Of a stretch of 64,000 nucleotides of DNA, positions 1-11,119 are shown piece after piece (position 1 is the first letter of the stretch; the number at the start of each line of letters is the position of its first letter). A program made the translations under genes and the position numbers. Source of the stretch: Macrosteles quadrilineatus (Eukaryota > Arthropoda > Insecta > Hemiptera > Cicadellidae); contig NW_026542602.1 in assembly GCF_028750875.1 (NCBI RefSeq), forward strand, positions 84,317,039 through 84,381,038, given 5' to 3'. A model generated the notes under the pieces. That model was not told the origin of the DNA. It was given only the letters and a program-made list of their open reading frames with translations, and made no database searches.

Positions 1-366
1 GCTGTAGTTTTATCCCTCGCATAAGAGTGGCCAACAACTTTGTAGAATAAAGCCCCTATTAACTTTATTAATTTCATTTCGTGAATATCATCATATGAAC
101 CTCTAAGTTTATGTTTGAATACCTGTCCAGCAAAATGCTGACATGCTAGTGCAACAAGCTGAGTTGTGTTGCACTTGCCCTGGACAATGTTTACATTGAA
201 CAGATTATACAAAAATCTAATAAGTTTCATTACATCACCAGATGCCCTAACAAGTTTTCCCCTCGACACACAATCTGTGAAGTGAGTGTAAGTACTAAGA
301 TTGCTGATATCTGTTTCTAAAACCTCCTTACATTCCTCGCAATCAATTTTATTCTGAATCCTTCTG
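1..366 (-). pseudogene. 3' part of P-element-type transposase, separated by a hAT insertion
   Basis: The reverse complement encodes the C-terminal part of the same transposase whose main exon lies at 2292-3746. The match is seen directly because this stretch is the exact-length reverse complement of 4164-4529, which is open in frame. It includes the segment reading CEECKEVLETD and ends, at the window edge, inside the sequence that reads VGHSYARDK in the other copy. The reading frame is cut at 366/367 by the hAT element, so this piece cannot be translated in line with the upstream part unless the insert is removed. The gene continues beyond position 1. In the P-element/THAP9 family this region follows the catalytic RNase H-like fold; I infer that it is a dead fragment. 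Confidence 0.75.
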
Positions 367-1997
367 CAGGGCCGGATCTAGACAATTTTTGAGTGGGGGC
401 AAACTACAATTTGCCGCCCCTCCCCCCCCCCTTCACACACAACAAAAAATCCCTCACAAATTAAACCAAAATGGAATAGGTAGATATAACGAATTCCTTG
501 ATATAACGATTTTTTTTTTTCCCCTAGAACTCTCCATAAGACACAATGTATATTTTACCTCTACATAATGAACAAACTATAACAACGACCTTGATTTAAC
601 AAATTTTTCGTGATTTCGGCTAAAATAAGACACCTCAATATAACAAATTTATCATTGTCTGAACCTCTACATTGCGAATTTAACCTATGCATAACGAATT
701 GTCTACGTCTTTCCCTCGATATAACAAATCCCCCACCCAATTATTGTTTTGGGAAAATCTGTTTCTTTATCAAATGAAATGGAAAGGTCACGTCATCGCT
801 CGCGCTAACATTCGACTGCTCCGTTTTACATCTTTGTCTGCTGTCTCTGCGCGCGCTATGTTGCAACTGAGAAGAGAACTGATTTCATTCACTGAGGACT
901 GATGACGACGTAATGTTTAGTAAGCTCAAGCTGTGATTGGGCGATATGGGATAACTATGGTGAATTTTACAATTTTTTTTATAAAGAAAAACCTAAGAAA
1001 GAATATAAAAACAAAACCAAAGAGAAAGAATAACAACATCGCTAATTTAACATTCCTTTTACGAGTATTTTTACTATCCATAAGTTGGCTATGATTATAC
1101 ACTTTTATAATGACTTATCTAATAATTTATTGTTTTCAATACGATTTTTTTCAACTAGCATTAGCAACACCAATGCTATAGTTAATGATTATTATTGACA
1201 TTCCTCTGTTGTGATAAATCAGTACTGTACTGTAAGTAGCCTACCGGCCTATCGCGAGCAGTAGCTTTAGCTTACAAAACTTTCTACTGTTTTGTTTTGT
1301 TCTTTACATAATTTATGACTACGCAATACCAGGGCTGCAGATATACAGTGTTTGGCTAGGTTTTAGGAGGGTTAGAACAAGCTGTGATTTTAAACTTATA
1401 GTTTTTAACCTGTACCAAGGCCAATGCCATTGTCATGATTGCGCAATATTCAAGATCCCTCCCCTTTATTATGCCGGATAATTTAGGTTCTACTGTACAA
1501 TGTAAACACTGTACTGTAAAGTATTGTAGCCCATGCTACTTTAATTGTACTGTATCTTAATGAGGTCAAGTCCCAACCTGAACCTATATTGATCGACGCT
1601 GGTTCTGAACCTCGACTTAACGAAATTCCTGCAATCTGCAAACATAACCTCTATATAACGAACCACGGCAGTGAGGCAGGGCGGCATGGCGCCTTGACAG
1701 GGATGGCGATCAGCTGAAATTATAAACAAACTTTTCTGTGCTGCTAACTATGCTATTAGGGCTCTCAGTGTTTTCTACTCCGTTGCAATTTATATTGATT
1801 TCTATTGTAAAATTATTGTTTGTTTATTACGTTATGCAGTTTTGAAATTACTTAATTGACGTTCCTTATGACGTTCGGCTCATTAAAAACTTTTACAAAC
1901 TGTATTAAACAAATTTTCTGCAACCAGAAATTTGCCGCCCCTCAACCCTGCCGCCCGGGGCAACCGCCCCCTCTGCCCCCCCCTTGTTCCGGCCCTG
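367..1997. mobile_element. Non-autonomous hAT-type DNA transposon with 8-bp TSD
   Basis: Ends are perfect 10-bp inverted repeats CAGGGCCGGA (367-376) and its complement (1988-1997). They are flanked by the 8-bp direct repeat TCCTTCTG (359-366 and 1998-2005). The related empty site, with one copy of the 8-mer, is present on the other strand at 4164-4171, so both boundaries are certain. An 8-bp duplication and CAGGG ends are typical of hAT elements. Just inside the ends are G/C runs (about 412-432 and 1935-1990). No transposase frame is present. Inside, 470-740 and 1600-1665 carry repeated motifs resembling CTCGATATAACGAA, as found in pogo/Tigger-like ends, and GGTTCTACTG occurs near 1487; a second, older element may be nested here. 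Confidence 0.88.
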
Positions 1998-3746
1998 TCC
2001 TTCTGACGATATACCCACAAATGTAATAAAGAATATTTTCCTTGTAATACGACGTTTGGATTACAGTTACTGCATCGCAAAGCTCTTCAAATTCATCAGT
2101 ATTTTCTTCTTCGTCGATATTGAGCAATGCATGAGGTTCGTGGAAACTTAAAATTGCAGCTTGGTGATAGTCATCGAACTCTAAACAATTACTCCCTACA
2201 GGAGCATGTACACTATTCCGAAACATGAGTTTTCTCAGGGCCCATTGGAATTGTTTCACGTTGGGGTTATTGTTATTCCCACCTCTTGATCTTATACACG
2301 AAAAAACAATTCCAAGTGGTCCTGAGATAGCTTGTATGTTAAAATATAGCTAAAGTTTAGGTCTTCTAATAATCTACTATGGAGCATTTTAATTACATTT
2401 ATGTTGCCTAGGAATCCTAACGCAAAGGTTTTCCTTGCATGTTTCATGACGGGAACGCCGTCAATTTTTAAAGTACTTAAATACGTGGTACATTCGTTTA
2501 GAAACTCTGTGTCTTTGTTTACATGTTCTCGTGTTATTGGTTTTTTAAACCCTTTACCATGTGGATCCCTGCTATTAAAGTAGTCAAAAAGCCTATCAAT
2601 AATTCTAATAAAACGTACTGTGGCTTGGCAACCATCAAATGCTGGATCATTTTTTCTCATTAGGAATTCTATAGCGTCAGCAACTCCGGCACTTAGCGTT
2701 TGTGCTGCTACCTTAACGTTCATCTTTCTATTTCTGTAAAAGATGTGCCTATCCGAAAGTTTGTTTGCAAATTTCAAACCTTCAGTTTTTTGCCGATTGT
2801 TAAGATTTTCTACATACTTGAAATCTACGACACCATCTTCTGTTTCTATCGTGCGTTTGTCAGCCAATGTGTTACGAGCCAATTTGAGCATATGACATGC
2901 GTCTAGCATGACAAATATCTTACGACTTATACCTTTGATTTCAAAATATGGTTTCGACGGTAATTTACAGCCTAGTTTATTTACCGCAGCAATATTAGTG
3001 CTGGCTCCATCAAAAGTGACATTTTCTACAAGAACGCCGATGTCCTGAAGTTTCATTATTGCCATCTTCACCAAATTTGACAAAACATCAGCACATATTT
3101 TGTCAATAAAAAAGTATGCAATGGCGCACTTGAAATTACCTTTTAGGGATACAATTTGAAAAACTAGAACTTCTGAAGCTAAGGACTCTTCATTATTTAC
3201 ATTGGCACCATTTCCTAAATCAACATACCCTACGTTTTTCCCAATTTTTGAGTCGTATATAATTTGCTTTCTTAAACTCATGCTATCAAACACCAAATTA
3301 ACATGTTTCAAGTTTTCATTTGATTTTACATTATTTCTTAAATAAATTAAAACTTCCTCCAAGAATCCAGGGGAACAGTTAAAATTTGACAGGTACTTTC
3401 TGAGTGTTGCTGGGTGAGGTAATCCTAATTTCATATTTCTAAGATACCTGTAGGCTTTAGGAGAATAGAAATAAATAGTTAGGGCAAATTCTTTCATTTT
3501 GTCGGTGTAAGTGTTCTTAAATTTACTTTTTTTAGCATTACTAAGATTGTTGACGAGCAAGTGCATTGGAAAGCCTGAGAAGTTATTTTCTAATACCTCG
3601 GTCAATCTTTCCGGTGCGTTGAGTTTTTTCTTTAAGAGTGATATGAGTTCTTTCATTGATGAAATCTTCTCGTCCCTCCTCTTCAATTTCTGTTGCAGTA
3701 GGTTTACTTTCCGCCGCAGTAGTATTTTAGTTGGCGTAGCCGGTGT
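1998..3746 (-). pseudogene. P-element-type (THAP9-like) transposase, main exon, frameshifted and interrupted
   Basis: The minus strand encodes a P-element/THAP9-type transposase. Counting from codon 3684-3686, residues 129-140 hold FDSMSLRK, with the first likely catalytic Asp at 134; FDGASTN follows with Asp 226; then QDHLE, with Asp 456 and Glu 459. These fit the D-D-E RNase H-like core of P transposases. An insert-like central region and a helical start (residues 10-35) also fit. There is no ATG at the nominal start (the codon is TTG). The frame stays open upstream to a 3' splice acceptor (AG at 3747-3748, pyrimidine-rich before it), so this is an internal exon and the DNA-binding THAP exon is absent from the window. 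A one-base loss in the A run at 2301-2306 shifts the frame after ELFF; the following Asn-rich GGNNNN stretch and the C-terminal part continue in the other frame until the hAT insertion at 1997. Inactive as it stands. Confidence 0.85.
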
Positions 3747-3927
3747 CTAAAAAGAATGAAAAAATATGCATAAAGCCATATTGCACAAAACGTAGGGGAA
3801 ATAACGATTAAAAACAATTTGTGTGTGTGTTGAAAACAGCAATTCTTTAAATGTTCATACTAAGGTTAGTGGCAGGCCTATATATTTATAAATTAGATCA
3901 TTATTATTTATTGTGATTATTTATTGT

Positions 3928-4596
3928 GCCCTGAGAAAACTCATGTTTCGGAATAGTGTACATGCTCCTGTAGGGAGTAATTGTTTAGAGTTCGATGACT
4001 ATCACCAAGCTGCAATTTTAAGTTTCCACGAACCTCATGCATTGCTCAATATCGACGAAGAAGAAAATACTGATGAATTTGAAGAGCTTTGCGATGCAGT
4101 AACTGTAATCCAAACGTCGTATTACAAGGAAAATATTCTTTATTACATTTGTGGGTATATCGTCAGAAGGATTCAGAATAAAATTGATTGCGAGGAATGT
4201 AAGGAGGTTTTAGAAACAGATATCAGCAATCTTAGTACTTACACTCACTTCACAGATTGTGTGTCGAGGGGAAAACTTGTTAGGGCATCTGGTGATGTAA
4301 TGAAACTTATTAGATTTTTGTATAATCTGTTCAATGTAAACATTGTCCAGGGCAAGTGCAACACAACTCAGCTTGTTGCACTAGCATGTCAGCATTTTGC
4401 TGGACAGGTATTCAAACATAAACTTAGAGGTTCATATGATGATATTCACGAAATGAAATTAATAAAGTTAATAGGGGCTTTATTCTACAAAGTTGTTGGC
4501 CACTCTTATGCGAGGGATAAAACTACAGCTGTTACCTCGTCCAAATTGGGACTTAGACAGAAACTAAATAAAATGGTTTTGTTCAGTAACGTTTAA
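3928..4596 (+). pseudogene. Second, inverted copy of the transposase 3' region
   Basis: This copy begins abruptly at 3928 and repeats the transposase C-terminal region (start ALRKLMFRNS) on the plus strand, ending at a TAA at 4594-4596. It is aligned base-for-base with 2241-1998 plus 366-1 and I see no length difference. It has no start codon of its own, no acceptor AG at its 5' edge and no catalytic core, so it is a 5'-truncated fragment. It keeps the uninterrupted sequence at the hAT site (4164-4171). A possible polyadenylation signal AATAAA lies at 4979-4984. The 180 bp before it (3749-3927) looks like the transposon intron. Confidence 0.8.
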
Positions 4597-5520
4597 CATG
4601 AATGAGTCTAACATGAATGAGATTTCCTATTAGTTTTGTACAATAACAGTATAAAATAGATCAGCATTTTCTGCTGTAAGCTCTCGTGTTATTATATGAT
4701 ATTCTTAGCAACACAATACTGTCAGAATATTTCTTACTGTTATGTTCAATGTTATGTACTGTTATATTCTTTGTCTTACTGTAAATAGCGTGTTAGAGAA
4801 ATATTGTATTGTTTTTTTGTTTTTGAAATCAAATTATTGCATTATGTTCTATGAAAATATCTCAAATTGTTTGTCTATTCTCAGTCAAGTAAAATGTTAA
4901 CCAAATATTGTCATGTTTTCTCATGTGAATTAAAGTTGTATACTACTATGATTCAAAAGTGTTTTCTTTGATTTAAGCAATAAAATGTATGAACCTACGT
5001 TTCTTGACTTATTTACCATCCTTTATATTGTACTAATATATTTTATGTTACATAATAACTTCTCAGAAACTCAGTATATAACTACCGTGAACTGCTGCAG
5101 AGCCGACGGCTGCCAGCGCTCGGTGCCGCGCGCCAAGCAGTTTTATGCGTATATATAATCGCTTAAAAATGGTACAAGGAAACTCCGTATCAAAAAAAGC
5201 TTCAAATAAAAATTTAATTCATACTTTAATCTAAAACTTTGCCGCAGGAATTTTTTTCCTGACCAAAAAATAAAAAAGTTCCTCGCTTACTACATTTTTC
5301 ATGTTTTTAGTAGTGTTAAAAAACGATCATCAGTTTTAATTTGCCTAAATAAATTATAAAAAATATGTTTAGGTTAAAACAACCTATACAGTAAGAAGCA
5401 CTGTCTTTTCCAGAAAATAAAAATAAAAATTTGGAATTTTTACGTTGGCAAATAAGTGAAGCAGGGCAGGTTGAGTGAAAGTATGTTTGTGTAAAAGACA
5501 GAGGTTCATTCGGCCCGTCC
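4597..5520. other. AT-rich transposon 3' flank, no gene seen
   Basis: Contains the presumed 3' untranslated part of the inverted transposase copy with AATAAA at 4979-4984. A short GC-rich patch at about 5090-5140 stands out from the AT-rich surroundings. No reading frame with a recognisable product and no RNA gene is visible. P-element-type terminal repeats were looked for by eye and not recognised. Confidence 0.5.
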
Positions 5521-5524
5521 GCCT

Positions 5525-5655
5525 CGGTATCCCGCCAATTCGATTGGCGGGCACGGACCGTTTTTCCACCAGCTAGCGCGCTATCCAGTTGAGTTATATA
5601 CATCGATGCTTCAACCTGAGCGCGCAATCCAGTTGAGTTATATACATCGATGGTT
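5525..5655 (-). repeat. tRNA-like / SINE-like fragment with duplicated A-box motif
   Basis: On the minus strand, AACTCAACTGGATAGCGC (complement of 5578-5595) resembles a tRNA D-arm/A-box. About 45 bases further on, a perfect hairpin lies at 5531-5551 (9-bp stem, 3-base loop) with a B-box-like TCGAAT in its centre. The A-box segment with its following ATACATCGATG is repeated at 5621-5653. This could be a degenerate tRNA-derived SINE head; it does not fold into a full tRNA by eye. Confidence 0.3.
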
Positions 5656-5805
5656 TTTAATCCATACCAGTAGATAGTAGGTGCAGAGTTTGTTTAGTAC
5701 CTACTGTATACAAAATTAAAACATAATTAAGAAGACAAAATTATAACAACAACGTAAAAACACTAAAATATATTTCTTTATTGTCGTAATATTTATTTTA
5801 ATCAA

Positions 5806-6138
5806 ATGATATCATTTCAAACAACAAATGACGACGATTTTATCATTAGAGGAAAATTAGCTTTATATTTTACTCTACAACAAAAAATGAATGAAACAGT
5901 TGAAGAGTTTATAGTTAGTCTCCATTCCTTGGCTAGAACCTGTGACTGGGGTTCACTTAATGATGAAATGGTGTTGATGGTACTAATACTGGGTTTAAAT
6001 GATGAGAAACTTAGTGATCGCTTGTTGCTAGATCCCGAGATGAATTTAGACAAGGCCATTACAGTAATAAGACATGCAGATAACGTAAAGAAAGAGAAGG
6101 CAGATTTATGTCTAGTTAGAAACCTGTATCTTCAATAA
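5806..6138 (+). pseudogene. Retrotransposon Gag fragment (Ty3/gypsy-type)
   Basis: A 110-codon frame contains the pattern seen in Ty3/gypsy-type Gag: a helix with FTLQQKMNETVEEFI, then SLARTCDWGSLNDEM, then GLNDEKLSDRLLLDPEMN and KAITVIRHAD. In such elements Gag forms the particle that packages element RNA. There is no zinc knuckle, protease or polymerase downstream; the frame ends at 6136-6138, just before a MITE at 6142. The start ATG is internal to the normal Gag domain, so this is a truncated remnant. No LTRs are visible around it. Confidence 0.65.
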
Positions 6139-6141
6139 CTA

Positions 6142-6314
6142 GTGGAACCTCTATAAGAAGATCCTCGATAACAAGTCACCCTTGATAACAAGTGTCATTT
6201 TCAAATCCCCTAGAACTTATTTTATCTCAAATCACATGTTATTGCAAAGGAGTCAACCTTGATAACAAGTCTCATATAATAATCCCCTTGAGAGTCTTGT
6301 TATCAAGGTTCTAC
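6142..6314. mobile_element. Tigger/pogo-like MITE with TA target duplication
   Basis: Imperfect terminal inverted repeats: GTGGAACCTCTATAAGAAG at the left and the complement of GTAGAACCTTGATAACAAG at the right. Each end is flanked by TA (6140-6141 and 6315-6316). Internal copies of CCTCGATAACAAGT and CCTTGATAACAAGT recur. TA duplication and GAACCTCGATAA-like ends suggest a pogo/Tigger derivative. It has no coding capacity. Confidence 0.6.
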
Positions 6315-6939
6315 TACTACCTTAGACATTAGCATAGCTAACAACAACCAAAGACAACGCTACCTTACGTACACATTCATTATAGTGTACTAATGTATCT
6401 ACTTGACAATTAATTAAATTCCTTAACACAATATTTTTATTGTGACTTTTGTCCAACTTAGTTTCAAGGCGTTTTATTGTTAAACCTATCTAAGCTAGTA
6501 GGTTAACTCAGCAAAAGAAAAGGTAATTACCGTACTTGTTTATTTTTTGTGCAGATAATACCTTAGAAGGATGCTTTGCCAGAGCTTGTTTTGTCGTATA
6601 TCATTGTCATACTGTATTTCAGTTTACACATTTCAAAGGAGAAACAAAAATATAAATTTTTATGTAATTGTATAGTCCCAGTCAATGGCTAATTATTATT
6701 TAGAAAATTTTTAGTTTCTTATAGAATGTCGATAATTATACATAATAGTACAATATAATATTGCAATATATATTGAAAAGACATTTTATTAGGCAGCAAA
6801 CACATACAATCAAAAGCATTTTTTATTTCATTGTTACTTCCATATACTATGGTAACCAGTATCATCTTAGTATCATTACAATGAAGATAGGGATGTCAAT
6901 AACTGAACCCAAAAGTAGAACTGAAACCACCTAAAGTAC
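6315..6939. other. AT-rich sequence, no gene seen
   Basis: No supported gene. About 6415-6520 resembles 21285-21400 (shared ATCTAAGCTAG neighbourhood), and 6325-6350 resembles a single worn monomer of the 148-bp repeat found at 31.5 and 55.7 kb, so parts of the tandemly duplicated locus are scattered here. Confidence 0.4.
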
Positions 6940-8387
6940 ACTTTTAACCGCCTAAGTTACAAGGGGAAGAATGTGAGAAAACAAAACTTTTTCTTTCCGA
7001 TTGTGTTTGCCAAAGGAAATGGCTTTAACTTTGCTTGTTGAAACTTTACATGTAACTGGAAAAGTCACAGTAGTTTCCGACCGGCTGTCAAGGTATTTCC
7101 AGTACTGTAACTAGTGTGAAATGACAAAAGACAGCTGCATTTTATGGTTGTTTTCTGTTCTGGTCTTCACACAACAAGGTGAAAAGATGTTATACTACCT
7201 AACCTTTTTTATTCATGCCTTCAATCTGCTTAGACCTCAGTTTTGAAAAAGTTATTTAGAGCCATAATAACCTTATGGTTTGATAGGTTATTATGGGTTA
7301 AATAATAAGTATTGTATGTTGTAGTTTTCTTTGGCATTTACGAACCCGTGTTTGACTTTCGCAAACATACTTATAAGCTCTAAAAAAACTTTAGAATATT
7401 CTATTCATCTTGATAAACGCATTTACCCATGTATATACATACATTAATTGAGCGAAGCTCTTGTATTACATTCCTGCTTTTGATTTACAAACACCCCTCA
7501 CGGATGGCTGAATAGAGAAGCAATTAGGTAGGTCATAATAAACTAAACACGGAAAATAATTAATCTGAAAGGGTACAAATCAGACTTTAGGGGTCTAACC
7601 TACAGAAATTTTAACTTTTGGACATTTCCCATGGACCTTATGGTTTGATTGGTTATTATGGGTTATTAAAACATAATACTGATGCCACATTTTATATAAA
7701 ATAAAATAATTACCTAATAGGTCTATGTTCAATAATAAAACATGGGTAACCAATTTACAAAAAGCTAGATGAATGAAATTATTAGTCCATTAAGACATTT
7801 TCCTCGATCAACCTTCGAAGTTCAAGTCATAACACAATGTTTACTTCGACAGGCAATTTAAGTTGGTCTAGTAAGTTGATCCATTCGACTTTAGCTTTGA
7901 GAACTAAACATTTCTAAAAAAAAAATAAAATAAAAACCAGGCAAATTTGTATTCGTGTAAATTAATCAATTTTAAATCGTGATACATGTCGTGATTTTAT
8001 AACATTATAAAATGATCAGAGTAAAGGACGATAAAGTTATTCACAAATCATATAAGTGATTTTATGAAAAATCATAAATTATTGTTGTTATTAAGTGTGA
8101 AATAATTAAACAGTTTAAAAATAGTTTGTTTTTATGGCAGTCGAATCAAAAGTTTCAAAATTTGATTAGTTCCAAGTGTTAAATCTCGCATTTCCCATTT
8201 ATCATGTTTCCTTAACAAAACTGAAATACAAAATTTAATAATAATAAAATTTAATGAATAGTAAATAAATTGCATTCATTATAAAAAAAAAGTATTATTC
8301 GTTTATTTACTCTCCCCTTATTCAATAGCACTCAAAACTCTTGAAGATTAAGGTTGGACATAGAATAAGTTACTGAGCAAAAAGATA
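6940..8387 (+). repeat. Segment A, copy 1 of the duplicated locus
   Basis: Collinear with 18113-19540 (segment A copy 2). Similarity is high throughout with small indels. It is cut at 8388 by element X1 and resumes after 10567. It is the start of unit 1. Confidence 0.7.
7019..7114 (+). other. Candidate exon in segment A (open in copy 1, broken in copy 2)
   Basis: An open plus-strand frame from ATG 7019 (MALTLLVETLHVTGK...) to TAG 7112-7114, also open for at least seven codons upstream (RLCLPKE). The surrounding island is very similar in segment A2 (about 18190-18285), but that copy has stops at the TTAGCTT and CTTGACATG positions. I do not recognise the peptide. It could be coding in copy 1 only, or chance. 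Confidence 0.2.
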
Positions 8388-10567
8388 ATACCCCCGCCGC
8401 AGCAAACCTGCAGACTAAGCGAATTTCAACTTGTCTGATTACATTTTTACTAAAACGAGCTGGTGGCCCGTCCTACGTACGGGAATCGAGTTGTCAACTA
8501 AAACGGAATAATTCAGAACATCTAGTTTACACGCATAGACACAAATTCTGGCAGTTTTAATGGGGAAGATCACCTTATAAACAAAATGTAAAGTGACCAC
8601 CTATTTATTCCATTCGAATATAGACCTAAAATATGATGTATTTTAAATCTGATAATTTTACCATAAAACAGCATTTGTGTCGATTTGAAAAATCTTGAAG
8701 TGAGATTGGCGACCGATTCACACTGGTTTTGAGTAGAGTAGCTACATGCCACATCCAATTGCATACTGTACTACTTATGTACTTATGTACATACCGTACC
8801 TTATCTTACCTCCGTGACAACTGAACCTTTTATGAGGATTCTCTTCTATCACCTGCCTCTTCAAAATTCAGATCCCAGTCTGAGGATGCATTTCATAACT
8901 TGATATTTCCCGTCTATCGTGTGGTACTCCTTGGAATATACTTTTTAAAAGTTTATATGCACAGCCTGTCCATCCAAGCTTTACCTACTTCTGGAAAGCA
9001 TCCATATATTTGGGTGTTAACACATTTCTCTTAGCTCTCTGTTCTTTTTTATTTCGACCTCCGGGCCGTTATCTTGAACTGGTCTGTATATTTTCTCTGC
9101 ACTTTATTATCTAACCCATCATTAAGGTTTTTCGGTTCTTTGGTCAGTGCCCAAGTTTTTGAATCATCAGTACTACGGGGATAGTTGGTGGTATGGTATG
9201 AGTCGACTTTGGTTTCTGCTGCACCCTGCAGTTTATTTGACAGTTTTATAGAGACCTACTACACCGATTGACGCTTTCATTACTAACCAAAATTTTAGTA
9301 TACCGACATACTCACATTCAAACATACAGAAAAAGAAGTATCAAACCGTAAACCACTTGTATCTTAAACAATTAACTTAAGCGATAAACTGCTGAGAAAA
9401 TATTTCCCAATCATGAGTTTAAATTTGCAATGCATAAACTAAATACTTACACAGATTGCATTTACGACAAAACTTGATTAAACGCAAGTGTTTGAGATGT
9501 TTAGTTCAAAATAACACATTTCCTGATAACGCAGATCCTTCACGGTAAGGGAAAACTACCTACATTTTAAAGTGAAATAGTATGTAAGCAAACACCAACG
9601 AACAATATTTTTTTAAACAAACAACTCGTAACATAAACATTTCAATGACAGTTATAAACCAGCTGTTTAAACCAGCATTGAAAATACTTTAAATTGCTAG
9701 CGTCGGCTGCTACACTTTTTAAAAATTAAAATTTAATTTCTAAAAAACTGAAACCCTAAACTAAAATTATGGCTTCGACATTCCCTAGTTCTCAAAATTA
9801 TCTTTCTTTCAACACAAAAATAATGAAAATCCGTCAAGTGGTTGATTCAGAATCGTGAAATAAAAAAACCATGTTTCGTTTTAATATTATAGATAGATAT
9901 TTCCATAAATAAGACATATTTAAGTATTCCCTATTTAAATAACATTAGATTTAACTCGAGAACTTAGGTTTTCTGCTACGGGGAAGGTAAAAAGTGGTTT
10001 TTGACCATACGTCAATAGTATAGGATGAAATAAATAAATTTGCCAAATTTTATCAATATACATCCATAAACAAGTAAACTACAACAATTTTCATTTCCTC
10101 CATAAGAATAACATGGGAATCTTAAATCACACAATTTTTTTAATTTTTTCCGTGACCGTTTAGCATACAACAGCGCTTTAATATACTAAATTATTTCTTT
10201 TTTTAAGCTCTACAAAACGGTTTAAAAATAAATTGCAAGATTTTTGTTTTTAGGGTCAAAAATCGGAAAACCCCATATTTACCCCATAAAACCCCCATAA
10301 ACCCCCGTTCCCATGGTCCGATTATGCTGGATCGCGAACTCGTTCAAATAAACGTAGATTTACACGTTTGTACTAAATTTCATCAAAATCGGATAATTTT
10401 TGCTTGAATTATCGCGCTAACGGACACAAATATATATATATGAATTTGAACGGATGGTGTTTTTGGCCTCTTGGGACCTCAAAATGAAAAATAAAATCGG
10501 TCCCGGGTCCAGGTCTTACCATGCGTACTACGGTAATAGCTTATTCCCTACATGGGAAATTCGCTAA
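8388..10567 (+). mobile_element. Unclassified repeat family X, copy 1 (longest, with nested insert)
   Basis: Begins ATACCCCCGCCGCAGC and ends GGGAAATTCGCTAA. The related site in unit 2 (about 19535) lacks it. Four copies are in the window: this one, 34843-35730 (minus), 41624-43251 and a truncated one at 40377. The family shares a 5' pair of inverted motifs (CGCAGCAAACCT ... AGGTTTGCTGC, here degraded), a conserved centre with CCCCATAAAACCCCC, then TTGCTCGAGTTATCG-like sequence leading to a variable TA tract, and a conserved 3' end. Start and end share AGCGAATTTCC in inverted orientation. The site at 34843 indicates a 2-3 bp TA/TTA duplication. No coding capacity. Class unknown. Confidence 0.65.
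8456..9897 (-). mobile_element. Helitron-like element nested in X1
   Basis: Relative to the other X copies this 1.4-kb stretch is extra. Read on the minus strand it starts TCTATCTATAATATT after an A and ends CCACCAGCTCG before a T. A TC start, an end close to CTAG and insertion between A and T fit a non-autonomous Helitron, but the last bases are not the canonical CTRR, so the class is tentative. No Rep/helicase frame is visible. Confidence 0.35.
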
Positions 10568-10634
10568 ACCTGACAATCAAAACCAACATTAAAACCTGAC
10601 GTTAATAGTCAGTTATAATTTGATTTTTTAAAAC

Positions 10635-11119
10635 GTTTTTATTAGCTCGCTTTCTTGTCCGGTACAAATTTTGTAATCAATTTCATACTAACTTCCCAAT
10701 GAGCTAGAGACTTGAAACTTGAAACATAGCTCACAAATGGAAGACAATGCAATATTATATCATTTAATTTTCATATTTCCCTTGGGCTGCGCCCCATGGG
10801 CTTGTTTTTATTAACTCGCTTTCTTGCAAATTGTGATACTTCCCGATGAGCTAAAGACTTGAAACTTGAAACTTGAAACATAGCTCACAAATGGATGACA
10901 ATGCAATATTATATCATTTAGTTTTCATATTTCCATTGGGCTACGCCCCATGGGCTTGTTTTTATTAGCTCGCTTTCCTACAAATTTTGATATCAATTTT
11001 AAACGAGGTTCCCGATGAGCTAGAGACTTGAAATTTGAAACATAGCTCACAAATGGATGACAATACAATATTATATCATTTAATTGTCATACTTCCCTTG
11101 GAATACGCCCCATGGGCTT
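10635..11119. repeat. Tandem repeat, three units of about 154-169 bp
   Basis: Units start at 10635, 10804 and 10958, each beginning GTTTTTATTARCTCGCTTTC and ending with CGCCCCATGGGCTT. Within each is a CTTGAAACATAGCTCAC motif. The whole stretch from about 10625 to 11850 is missing from unit 2, so it arrived as part of an insertion in unit 1. Confidence 0.75.

Larger units (their letters stand above)
1..4529. repeat. Large inverted repeat of transposase sequence (arms about 602 bp)
   Basis: Left arm is 1-366 plus 1998-2241 (broken by the hAT element); right arm is 3928-4529. Position 1 pairs with 4529, 366 with 4164 and 2241 with 3928, so there are no indels in the arms. The repeat probably continues past position 1. 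The spacer 2242-3927 is the rest of the left transposase exon and a bit of intron. Confidence 0.85.

Noticed and set aside
8388..10567. Calling element X a Helitron because it ends in CTAA
   Set aside because: It does not start with TC, and the empty site at 59230 lacks the A/T insertion point; it shows a 2-3 bp TA/TTA duplication instead.
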